64,000 bases of DNA, taken from positions 13,529,291-13,593,290 of the forward strand of contig QVOM02000001.1 in NCBI GenBank assembly GCA_003586115.2, in the 5' to 3' direction. Positions 11,448 through 20,837 of the stretch are shown one piece after another (within the stretch, counting starts at the first letter, position 1; the number at the start of each line of letters is the position of its first letter). Source of the DNA: Salvator merianae. Taxonomy: Eukaryota; Chordata; Lepidosauria; Squamata; Teiidae. A program made the position numbers and the translations under genes. The notes under the pieces were generated by a model. That model searched no databases and was not told where the DNA came from. It saw only the letters and a list, made by a program, of their open reading frames with translations.

Positions 11448-11876
11448 GGGCCTATACACACTTTACCACTTAGAATGCTAGAATTCTACCATTCTAGCTG
11501 GAACAGACCCAGCAGTGTGGCAGACATCCACACTGCAAGGGTTGGAACAGCCCTATACTGGTCTTCCAGCACTTGCAGTGCAGGTGCTGGCCCAACCACC
11601 ATGACAGCAGCCATGGAAACATCCAGCTGCTGCCATGGCAACCAGGGACGTGGTACATAACTGTGCAGCCACAGCCGTGCTGTGGCCTTGCAGTGTTCAC
11701 ACCCAGAAGCAGGTGCGAATGCTGTTGACTGGGAGCAGTCCAGCTGCTTCTGGTCAAACTGTAGACAGCGATTTGGCTGTCCACAGCTAGAATTGTTCAG
11801 GCACTGAGGCCACTGCAGAGTGTGGATGCACTGTGCTAGTGTGCATGCAGACACTCACTAGCATATCAGTGTGATT
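11448..11876 (+). mobile_element. Family-1 non-autonomous DNA transposon (copy 4)
   Basis: Starts GGGCCTATACACACTTTACC next to TTG, the same left flank as copy 1, and keeps the family interior ('GCAAGGGTTGGAACAGCC', 'CTGCCATGGCAACC', 'CACTAGTGTGC'-like end). The right terminus (about 'CAGTGTGATTTACT') has diverged, so its duplication cannot be confirmed. Confidence 0.75.
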
Positions 11877-11879
11877 TAC

Positions 11880-12360
11880 TAAGTTGTAGGAACTTGGAAA
11901 AACTTTTAAGGGCTTGAAACAGGGATGGGCTGAACTTCCTTCAGATCGATCCAATATTGCAAGCATTGCATAATCAAGGAGGAGTTTTTAGGGCCTTGAG
12001 TTCAGTATTATTATTCAGCAATCAGAATCTTGTCTATCAGGCAGTGTTTACAATTTTTTGAAAAAATACAAAATTATGGTAGAACAAGTAATAGATGATA
12101 TGATTAAATGTATACAAAACTGCAAATTTTCTGTACTGAAGCAGCAATGAGAAATTCAGTGGAATAAATCAGTTAGCTTTGCAACTAATACATTGATAGA
12201 GAAAATCGGTGTAAAATGTAACATTGAATGTAACATTCAAATATTAATATAAGATCCCTATTCTTATAGTGAAAGTTAATCCTCCGTGTTCTAAATATAT
12301 TGGAAATATATAAATATATTTATATATTTAAAATATAAAATATATATTGGAAATGTAAAA
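11880..12360. other. AT-rich unassigned sequence
   Basis: No gene recognised. Positions 12285-12355 are a low-complexity TATA/AAATAT stretch. A 'GGGATGGGCTGAACTTCC' segment at about 11922 resembles the end of the element at 48884-49180. Confidence 0.4.
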
Positions 12361-12361
12361 T

Positions 12362-12570
12362 AAATTCATTGGTTCTTTTTTCCATATGTGGTGGGAATGT
12401 GAAAAGGCCCAGAGGTGTTGACAAATGGTGTATTCTCCAATGTAGCAGATTTTGCTTATCATTTCATATATTTATGCTTAATATATTCATAACACCTATC
12501 CCCAAAGAACTGACAGAATTAACTTTATATGTGACCTTCACAGCAAGCATTTGTCACATGCAGAAATGAA
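12362..12570 (+). mobile_element. L1 LINE ORF2 C-terminal fragment
   Basis: In translation, frames across this stretch give 'FFPYVVGM-K' and similar, the degraded form of the 'FFHMWWECEK' cysteine-region pattern close to the end of L1 ORF2. The frames are broken. Compare the clearer L1 fragments at 19195 and 20838. Confidence 0.5.
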
Positions 12571-12734
12571 AGACTATGTTTCTCTCGATCAGGAAGCTGG
12601 ATATTGAAACTTTGGGAATTTGCCTCTCTCTCCAAATTATCCGCAGAGAGCTGAAACATCATGAACTATGTCATTTTCAGGAGACTTGGAAACTGCTTAT
12701 TAAGTTTAGCTTGGGACAAAATACATCAAGGGGC

Positions 12735-13150
12735 ATGGTCAGATATTGTAGGGATAATCCGTATTGGGGGGAACAAGGATTGAGTACGTGTTCCAGTCAT
12801 TTCCACATTTCTGTTATAATGCAGACTCAGTTTGGACTTGCTCGTTCTCACTTCTCATTTTTTCCCATGCTCAACATGGGGAAACTGTACCTTTGTCTCT
12901 CCACCTCTCACCAAATTTCCCTCCCTGTGTGATCAACGATTGGTTGCAGTCCCAATGTTTAAATCTTGACTTCACAAGAGTGGGAAAGTCAAACTCCACC
13001 CTCCATATTTCCCTGCTGCTGCATCTGAACATGGATTCTGTTGGCAGCATTACTGGTCATTCACTATCTGTTCCTTTTCCTCCTCCAGCCTGTATCCACT
13101 CAAGCACAACTTCAAATCCACGTCTACCACACAGTAAAGCTTCTTGAATG
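12735..13150 (+). mobile_element. Family-2 element, left-half fragment (copy F, old)
   Basis: Begins with 'GGTCAGATATTGTAGGGATA' and tracks the left half of family 2 (compare 41913-42310) through 'CTTGCTCGTTCTCAC', 'GATTGGTTGCAGTCCCAA' and 'TGACTTCACAAGAGTGGGAAAG'. The CRE and GC-box motifs present in younger copies have decayed at their CpGs (TGACGTCA to TGACTTCA, GGGGCGGG to GAGTGGG). The right half is missing. The open frame 12764-13147 lies in this repeat and is not a gene. Confidence 0.75.
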
Positions 13151-13195
13151 CCAGATCTCAATTTCTTCTCCTTTGTAACTGCAGTTTTGTGCAAT

Positions 13196-13500
13196 CAGTG
13201 ATGTAGGAAGGGGGGCGGGGGGGCGGTCCACTGATGGAGCCACAGCTGTGCCGCCTCTCTACAGCCTGAGCAACTGTTGGCCTTGGTCCTACCCGAGGAC
13301 ATCCAGCCCGGCCCCCTCTTGGCCACGCTGGGACCCGCCGCATGTGCTTCGCTGCCCACCATGCACTTCGCTGCCTGCCCACTTTGATCTCGTTTTGCTG
13401 CTGCCGGCCAAGGTGCCCATGCGCATGGATAGGGACACCGGCAAGGTCACCTTAGCCTACAGCCTAGACCAGGAGTTGGCGGCCAGGTGGGTAAGCCATT
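13196..13500 (+). other. GC- and CpG-rich segment with a possible splice donor
   Basis: This block is far richer in G+C and CpG than its surroundings. A frame from 13248 runs open to 13556, and at 13484 it reaches CAG|GTGGGTAAG, a good match to a splice donor. The peptide around 'KVPMRMDRDTGKVTLAYS' is not one I recognise. The start of the block (a G-rich run at about 13208) resembles a repeat end also present near 15140-15205, so this may be repeat-derived rather than an exon. Confidence 0.3.
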
Positions 13501-14000
13501 TCCAAAGACTACCCCAAAACGGTGTGTCTCACTCCATTCCTCTTGTTTTGTTTTAAGAAGTTTTCAAGGCAGTGGTTGCTTGAAATGATGAAATGAAATT
13601 ATGATTCTTTGCTGTATGAATGTTTTGCCACTGTGCCTCTTGCATAGCAAGGATCAAGCTCTCTCCCCCTCCACTCCCTCCCTTTTCTCTGTCCCCAGTG
13701 TGACCCTCCAGTCCTTTTCATCTGTGCCATTCTAACCCCCTCTGCCCTGACCCCCCCCTGCAAAAGATCTCTGTATGATGACACTGCCTTTCCTTGTCTC
13801 CATCCCATCCAACCCTTAAATAATTCCCTGTGCTGTCCTGCCCCTTCACTACCTTTCATCTTTCTTGCCTCCCAATCATTCTGTCACCCTTTCCCTTCCA
13901 CTGTTGTGACTCCGCGCTTTCCTCCTACGGCACGTCCCTGTCTGCCCCTTCAAAACTCTTCCAGGGCCATCCTGTTCTCTTCTTCCCTTTCCCCTCCCTC
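13500..14000. other. Pyrimidine-rich unassigned sequence
   Basis: A C+T-rich stretch without recognisable gene content; the long open frames here come from the skewed composition. Confidence 0.4.
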
Positions 14001-14033
14001 TGTGTGTATGTGTGTGTGTGTGTGTGTGTGTGT
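14000..14033. repeat. (TG)n microsatellite
   Basis: About 15 TG units with one TA interruption near the start. Confidence 0.95.
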
Positions 14034-14071
14034 TTAATGCAGCTGTGTTTTATAGTTCTAGTTTGGGTACA

Positions 14072-14350
14072 TGGTGTTGGCCACCAGCTTGGATGGTTTC
14101 AAAAAAGATTTGAACTGTTGCGACCCATACTGGGATACCAGTTTTTACAAATGTTGATAGAAATGGCTATTAGATGGTTGTATGTCCCCAAAGGTCAACT
14201 GTTGAGAACTGTGGAGCAGAGCAAGTTGTCTGTTCATCTCCTCCTGTTTGGGCTTCTCTGTACAGCTGCTTGGCCACTGTGAGAGCAGGCTGCTGAACTA
14301 GATGGGTTATGGGTCCCATCCAGTGGGGCACGTCTTATGTTCTTATATTT
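14072..14350 (+). mobile_element. CR1-type LINE, 3' end
   Basis: Starts 'GGTGTTGGCCACCAGCTTGG' and proceeds through 'GGCTATTAGATGG', 'TTGGCCACTGTGAGAGCAGG' and 'CTGAACTAGATGGG' to 'CTTATGTTCTTAT'. This is the ordered 3'-terminal sequence of a reptile CR1-like LINE, ending in the short repeated tail. A longer copy lies at 44325-45060 and a shorter one at 18340-18456. Confidence 0.75.
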
Positions 14351-14860
14351 TGATTGTCTGAAGGTTCTTGACTCATGTTGAATACCATCCCTTCTTTTGG
14401 GAATGTTTTTCTCCTCCTCTGCCTCCCATTCCACTTTCATTTCACTTCCTTCCTGGGGCTTAATCCACTTCCTCTTGTCTTCACTTGTATGTGCTTTGCA
14501 GTAGACTCTAACCTGATTTCGACATGGGTGGCTTCTAGTCAACCCAATAGACCTTATTTTACTTTTACTTTTACCTGAACTCATTTTACTTTTACTTGTT
14601 ACCTGAACTCTCAGCCTGCACCAGATTGTCTCGTTATTGACCTGAGGATTTCTATGTCCCACCTCAGTCTGGCATTGTGCTCAGTTCTCTTGTGCTCCTT
14701 CACTCTGCTCTTCCTGTCTTCCTTTAGACTTCTAAAGGCACAAGCCACACTCTTGGTACACAGGGCAGAATCCACACAAGAGGGGAGGAACTGCTGGGCA
14801 CATAGTGTTTCCTGCCCTCCGTTGTGCTCATAGTGCTGTGCTTAATTTCCATTTTCTTTG
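14350..14860. other. Unassigned sequence
   Basis: No gene or classified repeat. A short direct duplication of the 'TTACTTTTACTTTTACCTGAACTC' kind occurs at about 14559-14610. Confidence 0.4.
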
Positions 14861-15204
14861 TATACTGCGTTTCCCCTCCAAAAATTGCCCAAGGCAGTTT
14901 ATAGCAAACAGAAGAAAAAGCATTCAGTACAAAACAATACATTATAAAATTCCTTACATTACAAATAATAAATTATAAAATTACACAGAATGCTAGGGGA
15001 GAACAGGGCAGAAGCGGCAAACTCCCAGGTGCAGCAGCCAACCAGGTCTTCTTCTTCCTCCCAGCCAAGGTCAGCCATAGTTCTTATAACTTGGGGGAGG
15101 ATGGGGTAGAGACGGTAAACTCCCAGGTGCAGCAGAGGTGTATTGACAGAGGGGTGGCAAACTTGGGCACAGCCCTGGGCGGCAAAAATTCTAGCTACGC
15201 CTCT
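14860..15204 (-). repeat. LINE 3' end fragment plus duplicated segment
   Basis: At 14860-14960 the 'TATACTGCGTTTCCC' and 'CCCAAGGCAGTTTATAGC' pattern is typical of a minus-strand reptile LINE 3' end. Two near-identical pieces, 'GGCAAACTCCCAGGTGCAGC' at about 15017 and 'CGGTAAACTCCCAGGTGCAG' at about 15113, show a local direct duplication about 96 bp apart. The segment 15140-15204 ('GGCGGCAAAAATTCTAGCTA') looks like the end of another repeat. Confidence 0.45.
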
Positions 15205-16202
15205 ATGTGCAATTATGCAATTTCAAAGCAGCGTACAAGCAGGGAAAGCTCAGTGAAAAAGGGGGAACTTGTGAGGGAATCAATAATCATGATAGTGAAG
15301 TTAGTGGTCAGCAAGTGGACTCCACCTCACCTCCTTCCCGAGACATCCATGGTGGTATGTGTCCCACAATCATGTTGTGTGGTGTGAATGGCAAAGTTGA
15401 TGGTGATGTGGGTAAGTGGACTCCACCCCCAAACAGGTGCAGCCAAGGTGTACACCAACTAGCATGCACCCCCTAACTCCCAGCATTCTTGAAGAAAACT
15501 GATAGGCTGTACTGTGCTGTTTGCCTTAGAGCCACTGAAACACAGTGCTGGTTTGCATAAAAGTCCTCTTTTAATGAAAGGAAACATTGTTTCCCTTTTG
15601 CATTGCCAAAGGAAAAGGGGGAAAACATTGTGTCCTTCTCCTTGCAGGGATGAGAGAGAAAGAAGGCGGCATTCCTTTTGAGAGTGGACAGTGGTACCTA
15701 GCCAACTGTAGTACAGGGTTTTGCCCAAGGCAAATGAAGGATAGCTTCCACTGTGTATTCTCTTTTATTAAAAAATTCAAACAGTACAAAAAAAAAAAAA
15801 AAAAAATCAGTTTGAAGGTGCGAAACGGAACAACATGGTGAAAACCAGAAAATATATGCTTTTCTCTCTTCCCACCCCAGTAGTGATGTTCTCACCCTCC
15901 TGAGTACAACACCCACAACAAAGTCTGGTATTGGAGAAAATGGGGAGCCCTCCCTCTGCACACCCAAAAAAGTACAGGTTCCTTCCAAAATAATCCCAAA
16001 GTGAGAACTTGCATGTTCTCACTTTGCAAAGTAAAATGGGATAACGATCTAAAACAGGCTGAGAAGTCAATTATTCCAAATGCTAAATAGTCCTAATTCC
16101 AGCAATTTGGTCCAGGAAAAAAAACAGAAAGACAATATCTTGTCAGGACAGTCAGAACTGAAGATGGCCTGTAAACTGATTAAATGCTGTGTCTGACCAC
16201 AC
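15205..16202 (+). mobile_element. Family-2 element, right-half (copy G, old, interrupted)
   Basis: The sequence 15205-15440 parallels 42370-42620 ('GCAATTATGCAATTTCAAAG', 'AGCAAGTGGACTCCACCTCA', 'CCCGAGACATCC', 'CAAACAGGTGCAG'). Similarity resumes at about 15885 ('AAAATGGGGAGCCCTCCCTC') and runs to 'GATTAAATGCTGTGTCTGAC' at 16200, the family's right end. Between 15440 and 15885 the expected sequence is replaced by unrelated DNA with a poly(A) run at 15789. The left half, including the promoter-like block, is absent. Confidence 0.7.
15480..15806 (+). repeat. Possible poly(A)-tailed insertion within the family-2 copy
   Basis: This stretch has no counterpart in the other family-2 copies and ends in an 18-base A run at about 15789-15806, as a retroposed sequence would. 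Two or three mid-length frames are open, none with a recognisable domain. I found no target duplication. It could be a processed pseudogene of an unrecognised transcript or a SINE. Confidence 0.35.
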
Positions 16203-16387
16203 CCTTGTTATATTTTCTTATATGGTTTTGTTTAGAATTTATTCCATGTGTTGCTGTTGAGATACTTTACCCTATTTCTATTCTTTTTTTCTTTCTTTTC
16301 TTTTGATATACTTTGCATTTATATGATTTTGTACCTCCTGCTCTCCATTTTAAAAACTGAATTATATAATAAACTTTAAAAAAAGAA
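16203..16387 (+). repeat. Possible L1 3' untranslated end
   Basis: A T-rich stretch ends in 'AATAAACTTTAAAAAAAGAA', which carries a polyadenylation signal and a short A tail. It starts exactly where family-2 copy G ends, so it could be an L1 3' end next to it. The assignment rests on this general pattern only. Confidence 0.35.
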
Positions 16388-17346
16388 ATATTGGTGCCAA
16401 GTGGGCTTTCCTGGAAAGTGAACTGCATGTTGGGGAGTCACAATACCCTGTTCCTAATTGCCAGCCATCTGGCATTGTGCAGAGGGGTGACACAGAGAAT
16501 GGCTAAGTGGATCAGGGCAGACCTAAATATCAGCTTTCTGTAAATGTGCTATGGAATGGTGAGCACTCATACGCCATTCGCAAGAGAATGCATCACACAG
16601 TTGCCATATATGTACTGCCACTGCTTCTATCCTTGAATGAGCATCAAGACACAGACAACCTGTTTACACTTATCTCAATAGTAGCATCTCTAGTGAACTT
16701 TCTGGAGAAAACCACACATGCTGCACCAGTTTCTTCATTTTGGTAATATCAAATCTAGCACAACATATGCATGGACCAGTAGCAGACCTGAAACTCTGTC
16801 TGGGCTGTTCCGCACATACTACATTATATCGACTCCAGTAGCATGTGCATGATGTTGACATACCATAAATTGGGATATATGGCTTACATCATGGTGTGTC
16901 TTTCATGTGTTATTTCCCTGGGAACAGTGCTACAGCACAACTTTGAGACAGTGCCAGCAGGTCCAGGGAGGAGCCAGAGGTGGTGATTCTTATCCCTGTG
17001 ACCCCCAAGTGTGGTTGGTCTGTGGCAGATATAAAACCATATTACTGATGTGTGTTGGAGGTGATGGAAATTGCAGGTCATCAACAGCTGGAAGGATCCT
17101 GGTTAGCCACTACCATATCAACTCTATGCCAGAACTTGAATGTTTGTATGACCTGTAGCAAACCAAGATTACCTTTCCCTTTATGACAGAGTGAATTAGG
17201 ATAAAGTGGAAGGCAAAAGGTACTCTTAAGTTAATGGGAACTCTGGTGATCAGAGGTCAGAGTCAAGCTCTAGAACAGGCAGAAAACAGGAAAGGCAGGA
17301 AGAAATTGAAAGGATACTATAGATAGTAGAGCAAGGCTAGTGAATT
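16388..17346. other. Unassigned unique sequence
   Basis: No gene, RNA or repeat recognised. A 'GGGCTGTTCCGCACATAC' segment at about 16801 has the look of a transposon end, but no partner was found. Confidence 0.35.
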
Positions 17347-17347
17347 A

Positions 17348-17640
17348 CAATGCCATGAAAAAGTATTTCCTCCATTCCTGATTTTCTCTTTTTTTGCATA
17401 TTTGTTGTACTTAATTGTTTCAGACCATCAAACAAAATTTCATACGAGGCAAAGACAACATGAGTAAACACAAAATCCAGTTTCCCGATCAACTGATAAT
17501 TTGAAAGCTGTATTTTGTGTTTACTCAGATTCCCTATGTCTCGTATTGAATTTTACTTGAAGATCTGAAACCATTAAGTACGACAAATGTGCAGAAAGAG
17601 AAGGAATCAGGAAGGGGGCAAATACATTTTCACAGCACTG
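17348..17640. mobile_element. TA-flanked palindromic MITE (Tc1/mariner-like)
   Basis: Starts CAATGCCATGAAAAAGTATT and, read from the other end, starts CAGTGCTGTGAAAATGTATT; both continue into 'CCTTCCTGATT'. It is flanked by TA on each side (17346-17347, 17641-17642), the Tc1/mariner target duplication. The inverted repeat continues deep into the element ('CATCAAACAAAATTTCATAC' against its counterpart near 17550), so almost all of its 293 bp can fold into one hairpin. The 'GTGAAAAAGTATTTGCCCCC' type end is known from fish and reptile Tc1/mariner-related elements. Confidence 0.8.
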
Positions 17641-17644
17641 TATG

Positions 17645-18114
17645 TGCGCTTCAGATGTTTGCTAGGCTTTGCCCTTTTTTATCCCTGACTGTTGCACTCC
17701 TGGCTATAGTTGATGAAGTTAGTACTGTATTGAGCAACCAGAAGAATTCCAGAAATGAAAGTCAATGAATATAACCCCAGTAGAAAAAAACAAAAATATT
17801 TTATTTTTAGCTCCCTGGGGAATCCACTTGCTAGAAAGTATAGGGAACATGCTGCATTGCAGAAGTTGTATTTCTTGATTCAGTTTTCCCTCTATGAAAA
17901 GGGACATTTATTTTTTTGTCTGTCTGCCTATATATCCATAATTGAAACTGGATACAAGCTCTGCCGGTAGTACATTATGGAAAGCCACTTTATGCTGCCA
18001 AAAAAGACCTATGTGGGGTTGAAATGTATTTGTCATCATGCGTACTAGAAGACAAAGGAGATCCTATTATGTAATATATTTATATGTACTTGCATATATT
18101 GTGTGTATGTATCA
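17645..18114. other. Unassigned sequence
   Basis: AT-rich DNA without recognisable features. Confidence 0.4.
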
Positions 18115-18270
18115 GCGACGGCTGCTGCTGCGATAGTACAGAGGCCCGGAGGCCCCGCGAACAGCAATCGTGCACTTTCTGTGGGTTACAAACACCCGCC
18201 CTTAAAGCCAGAGGCTGCCGCTGGTATGCATGTGTGTTATTACCATGTTTCCTTTGGTCTATGTCAAGAG
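18115..18270. other. Isolated GC-rich island
   Basis: About 150 bp with several CpGs ('CGGAGGCCCCGCGAACAGCA') inside AT-rich DNA. The plus-strand frame is open (18103-18330) but shows no known domain. It might be a non-coding exon, a short CpG island or the 5' part of a SINE that ends in the CR1 tail immediately downstream. Confidence 0.25.
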
Positions 18271-18339
18271 GGAGTGCTAAAACTAGGGCTTGCCTCTAAA
18301 GGCTATTTGCAGAGAATTGAAACCAGATGAGGATTTTGC

Positions 18340-18456
18340 CTTTGTCTTCTGCTTGAGAATGCCCAGAAGCAATTGGTGGGCCACTGTGTGAGACAGGATG
18401 CTGGACTAGAAGGGCTGTGGCCTGATCCAGCAGGGCTCTTCTTAGGTTCTTATGTA
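18340..18456 (+). mobile_element. CR1-type 3' tail
   Basis: Contains 'GGGCCACTGTGTGAGACAGG', 'ATGCTGGACTAGAAGGGC', 'CTGATCCAGCAGGGCTCTTC' and ends 'TTAGGTTCTTATG', the standard 3' terminus of reptile CR1-like LINEs and of SINEs that borrow it. It is either a very short LINE copy or, joined to the GC-rich block upstream, a CR1-dependent SINE. Confidence 0.7.
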
Positions 18457-18459
18457 GTA

Positions 18460-19190
18460 AATCAGGCTTTCAGCTGATGCAGAAAGCTTTACCACTGGGT
18501 CCATTCAAAGGAGGATTTCCCATATTTCTTACATGCCAGAGACAAGTAGCAGATTCCCGCACACCACCTTTGGTACTGCACAGCTGCCAGCAATCAGAGC
18601 AAGCTAATCCCTGTTTTCCTCCCATAATGCTTCTTGGGTCTCTGCCTTAAGTGTTGCTGTTCTGCAATATCTGATGGGTCATAGTTCAAGCACCCTTGGT
18701 CTTTGACTGCATCTCCGTTACACAGCAAAGGTGCTTTTACCAGGCCCCCAGATTGGCCAGTCTTCATTTGTCTTCCCTGCCAAAGCACCTGGGGGGAATT
18801 GCTAGTGTTTGGAGGGCTCAGTAAAGGCATCTTAAGGCCAATGCATGAGGAATGGGCTCTCAGGTCACTACCTCACACCCTGATGAAGCCCAAAGCCTCA
18901 ACCATGGCTCACCAAAATGAGCCACAGCAAGGCAAGGGACTGTTGTGCATGGGCTCAGAGGCCACGGTTGCTCTCCATGTGCAGGCACAGATGTGTTGAC
19001 ACATGTCTGCGCCCAGTAACAGTAGACCTGGGGAGATGCCTTGGCTGGCCATGGCAAGGTTGCCACGAGGGAAGGACCTCCCATCAGGCATCTTTAGCAG
19101 CTTCCGTGGAGCTGCAGCTTATGTAAACTTTTGAATCTATGATATATGTGTTTTGAAATTCCAGTGAGCGTGCAAGATAACATATGGGCA
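18460..19190. other. Unassigned sequence
   Basis: No exon or repeat recognised. The overlapping open frames around 18700-19130 reflect a GC-richer composition and have no known domains. Confidence 0.35.
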
Positions 19191-19206
19191 TTTCCTTTAC
19201 CCTCAT

Positions 19207-19884
19207 TTGAAATACCCATACGTGATCCTGCACACTCACTGGAATTTTAAAAAGAGGGTAAAGGAAATGAGGATGAAGATTTTACGTAAGTGGTACAGAA
19301 CCCCCTGTCAAATAGTTCATCTATTTAGACAAACTAATTCTAATTACTGGCATGGATGTCTAATGAAGGGAACATATATACATCAGTTCTGGAATTGTGG
19401 GGAGGTACAGAAATTTTGGGAGAGGATTCGAGAGGAAGTATGGGAAATTATTCAAATAGAATCAACACCAATAGTTTTGACTAAGAAGATCTGCTTAATG
19501 CATAGCTATAGATATTTAAGGTTGGATAAGGCAAAGGAATTTTGTCTTGAACAATTAATACTGGCAGCACTGTTAGTAATAGTGTATAGGTGGAAGGAAA
19601 GTACCAAATGGACACTGGAGAAATGGAGGTATTATTTATTAGATGCAATGAGGTTTCAAATATTAAGTAACAATAGATTAAGATTAGAAGGACAAACAGT
19701 AGATGGAGATTTGAGAGGAAAATGGATAGGGAATAGTGGAATAGTAGAATATTTGGTAAAGGAAATGGGGTGTGACCAGGAAGGAAACCTTTCATATGTA
19801 TTAGATCAGGTGTGTGTGTGTGTGGGGGGGGGGTTCACCAAGGGAGTTGGGGGATTTTCAATATATTGTTTTAATTTGTCTTGA
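19207..19884 (+). pseudogene. L1 ORF2 C-terminal remnant
   Basis: The 225-residue frame covers only the C-terminal tail of a protein that is normally around 1,200 residues: no endonuclease and no RT motif is left. Residues about 1-20 have no match; the zinc-region homology starts near residue 21 and runs to about 80, and residues 80-190 have the Lys/Trp-rich pattern of the L1 C-terminus. The last 30 residues, translated from a TG and G run, are spurious. Confidence 0.7.
19809..19833. repeat. (TG)n followed by G run
   Basis: A short TG tract (about 7 units) followed by 9 to 10 G residues, inside the L1 3' end. Confidence 0.85.
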
Positions 19885-19919
19885 TTTTGTATAATCAATC
19901 AATCAATAAACAAATAAAT

Positions 19920-20837
19920 GATAACATATGGGCATGGAAATATTTTAACTCTCTGTGTAGTGGGTGTTTGTGGGTGCTTCTTCTTCTTCTACTGCTGCTG
20001 CTGCTGCTATTGAATATATTTGTTAGTGGATGCTCCTTATTGTGGAAACTGGTGGGGGGATTTTTACTTCTTGTACCAGGATGTATTCATTTACTTCCAT
20101 TTCTGGTATTCTTTTGCTTGTTTGATATTAGATAACAAGTCCTTGTTACTGAGGTGGTTATTGCAGCTGAAGGAAGGTAAATACTCAGTTGGACTTCAGC
20201 CACAAAATGATCACTTGAATCCATGCTTTCCCTAACTTTCCTGGATATTTCATGTTTATTTGGGATCCTCACCATTCTCTGTTCTTTGAGGTCAGACTAT
20301 TCTAACCTCTTGTTTCCTGCAAAATGTGACTTGCATTTAGTTATCCCTGAGAGTCTCTAGGTTGCTTCTGGCTTTTTCTCAAGTCGCCGTGGTGTTCTTT
20401 TCATAAACAAAGAGAGCAGAGCACCAAATCTGTGTGCACTGAGTGTGGTCAACCATTAACCCCCAGAAAGCTGGCTTGTTCAGTCCTACAACTGTGCATG
20501 GCAGGCCATGTGACTGAAGGTCAAGCACTGGGCTCCACGGGACTTCCCTCAGTTCCCCATCCCACCCAGGGCTGCGGTTATGGTGGCTTAGCCTTGGGCA
20601 TGGCTGGATTTATGTGCACGCAGGAAGCCTTTAGAGTCAATGTTTGCAGAGAGCTGGGGGCTTTACATTGCTGGTGCAACTGCAAATAGAAGGCCTGACG
20701 TTGGTAGCTGATGGTTCAAAGGGCACAAGTGGGAGCATTCAGTCTGCATGACTCCCTTCCTGACCTTGCTTTCACTTTTTCTGTAGAGGGAAGAGTTCAG
20801 TAACCCCCTACCCGGTGCTATATGACTGTTCACGGGC
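19920..20837. other. Unassigned sequence
   Basis: No gene recognised. A (TTC)n(CTG)n stretch lies at about 19979-20009. Confidence 0.4.

Larger units (their letters stand above)
19195..19915 (+). mobile_element. L1 LINE ORF2 C-terminal end
   Basis: An open frame of 225 codons (19207-19884) ends the element. It contains 'MRMKILRKWYRTP', 'NSNYWHGCLMKGTYIHQFWN' and 'VQKFWERIREEVWEII', which follow the C-terminal zinc-knuckle region pattern of L1 ORF2 ('K-WY-TP... CW-C...GT--H-WW-C--V--FW--I'). Two of the expected cysteines are substituted (W-HGC, H-FWNC). The 3' end is a (CAAT)n/(AAAT)n tail. It is 5'-truncated and not autonomous. Confidence 0.8.

Noticed and set aside
13830..14282. 150-codon plus-strand frame
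   Set aside because: It runs through a TG microsatellite and a CR1 3' end, so it is not a gene.
19207..19884. 225-codon frame as a host gene
   Set aside because: It has the C-terminal zinc-region pattern of L1 ORF2 and an L1-type tail, so it is a retroelement remnant.
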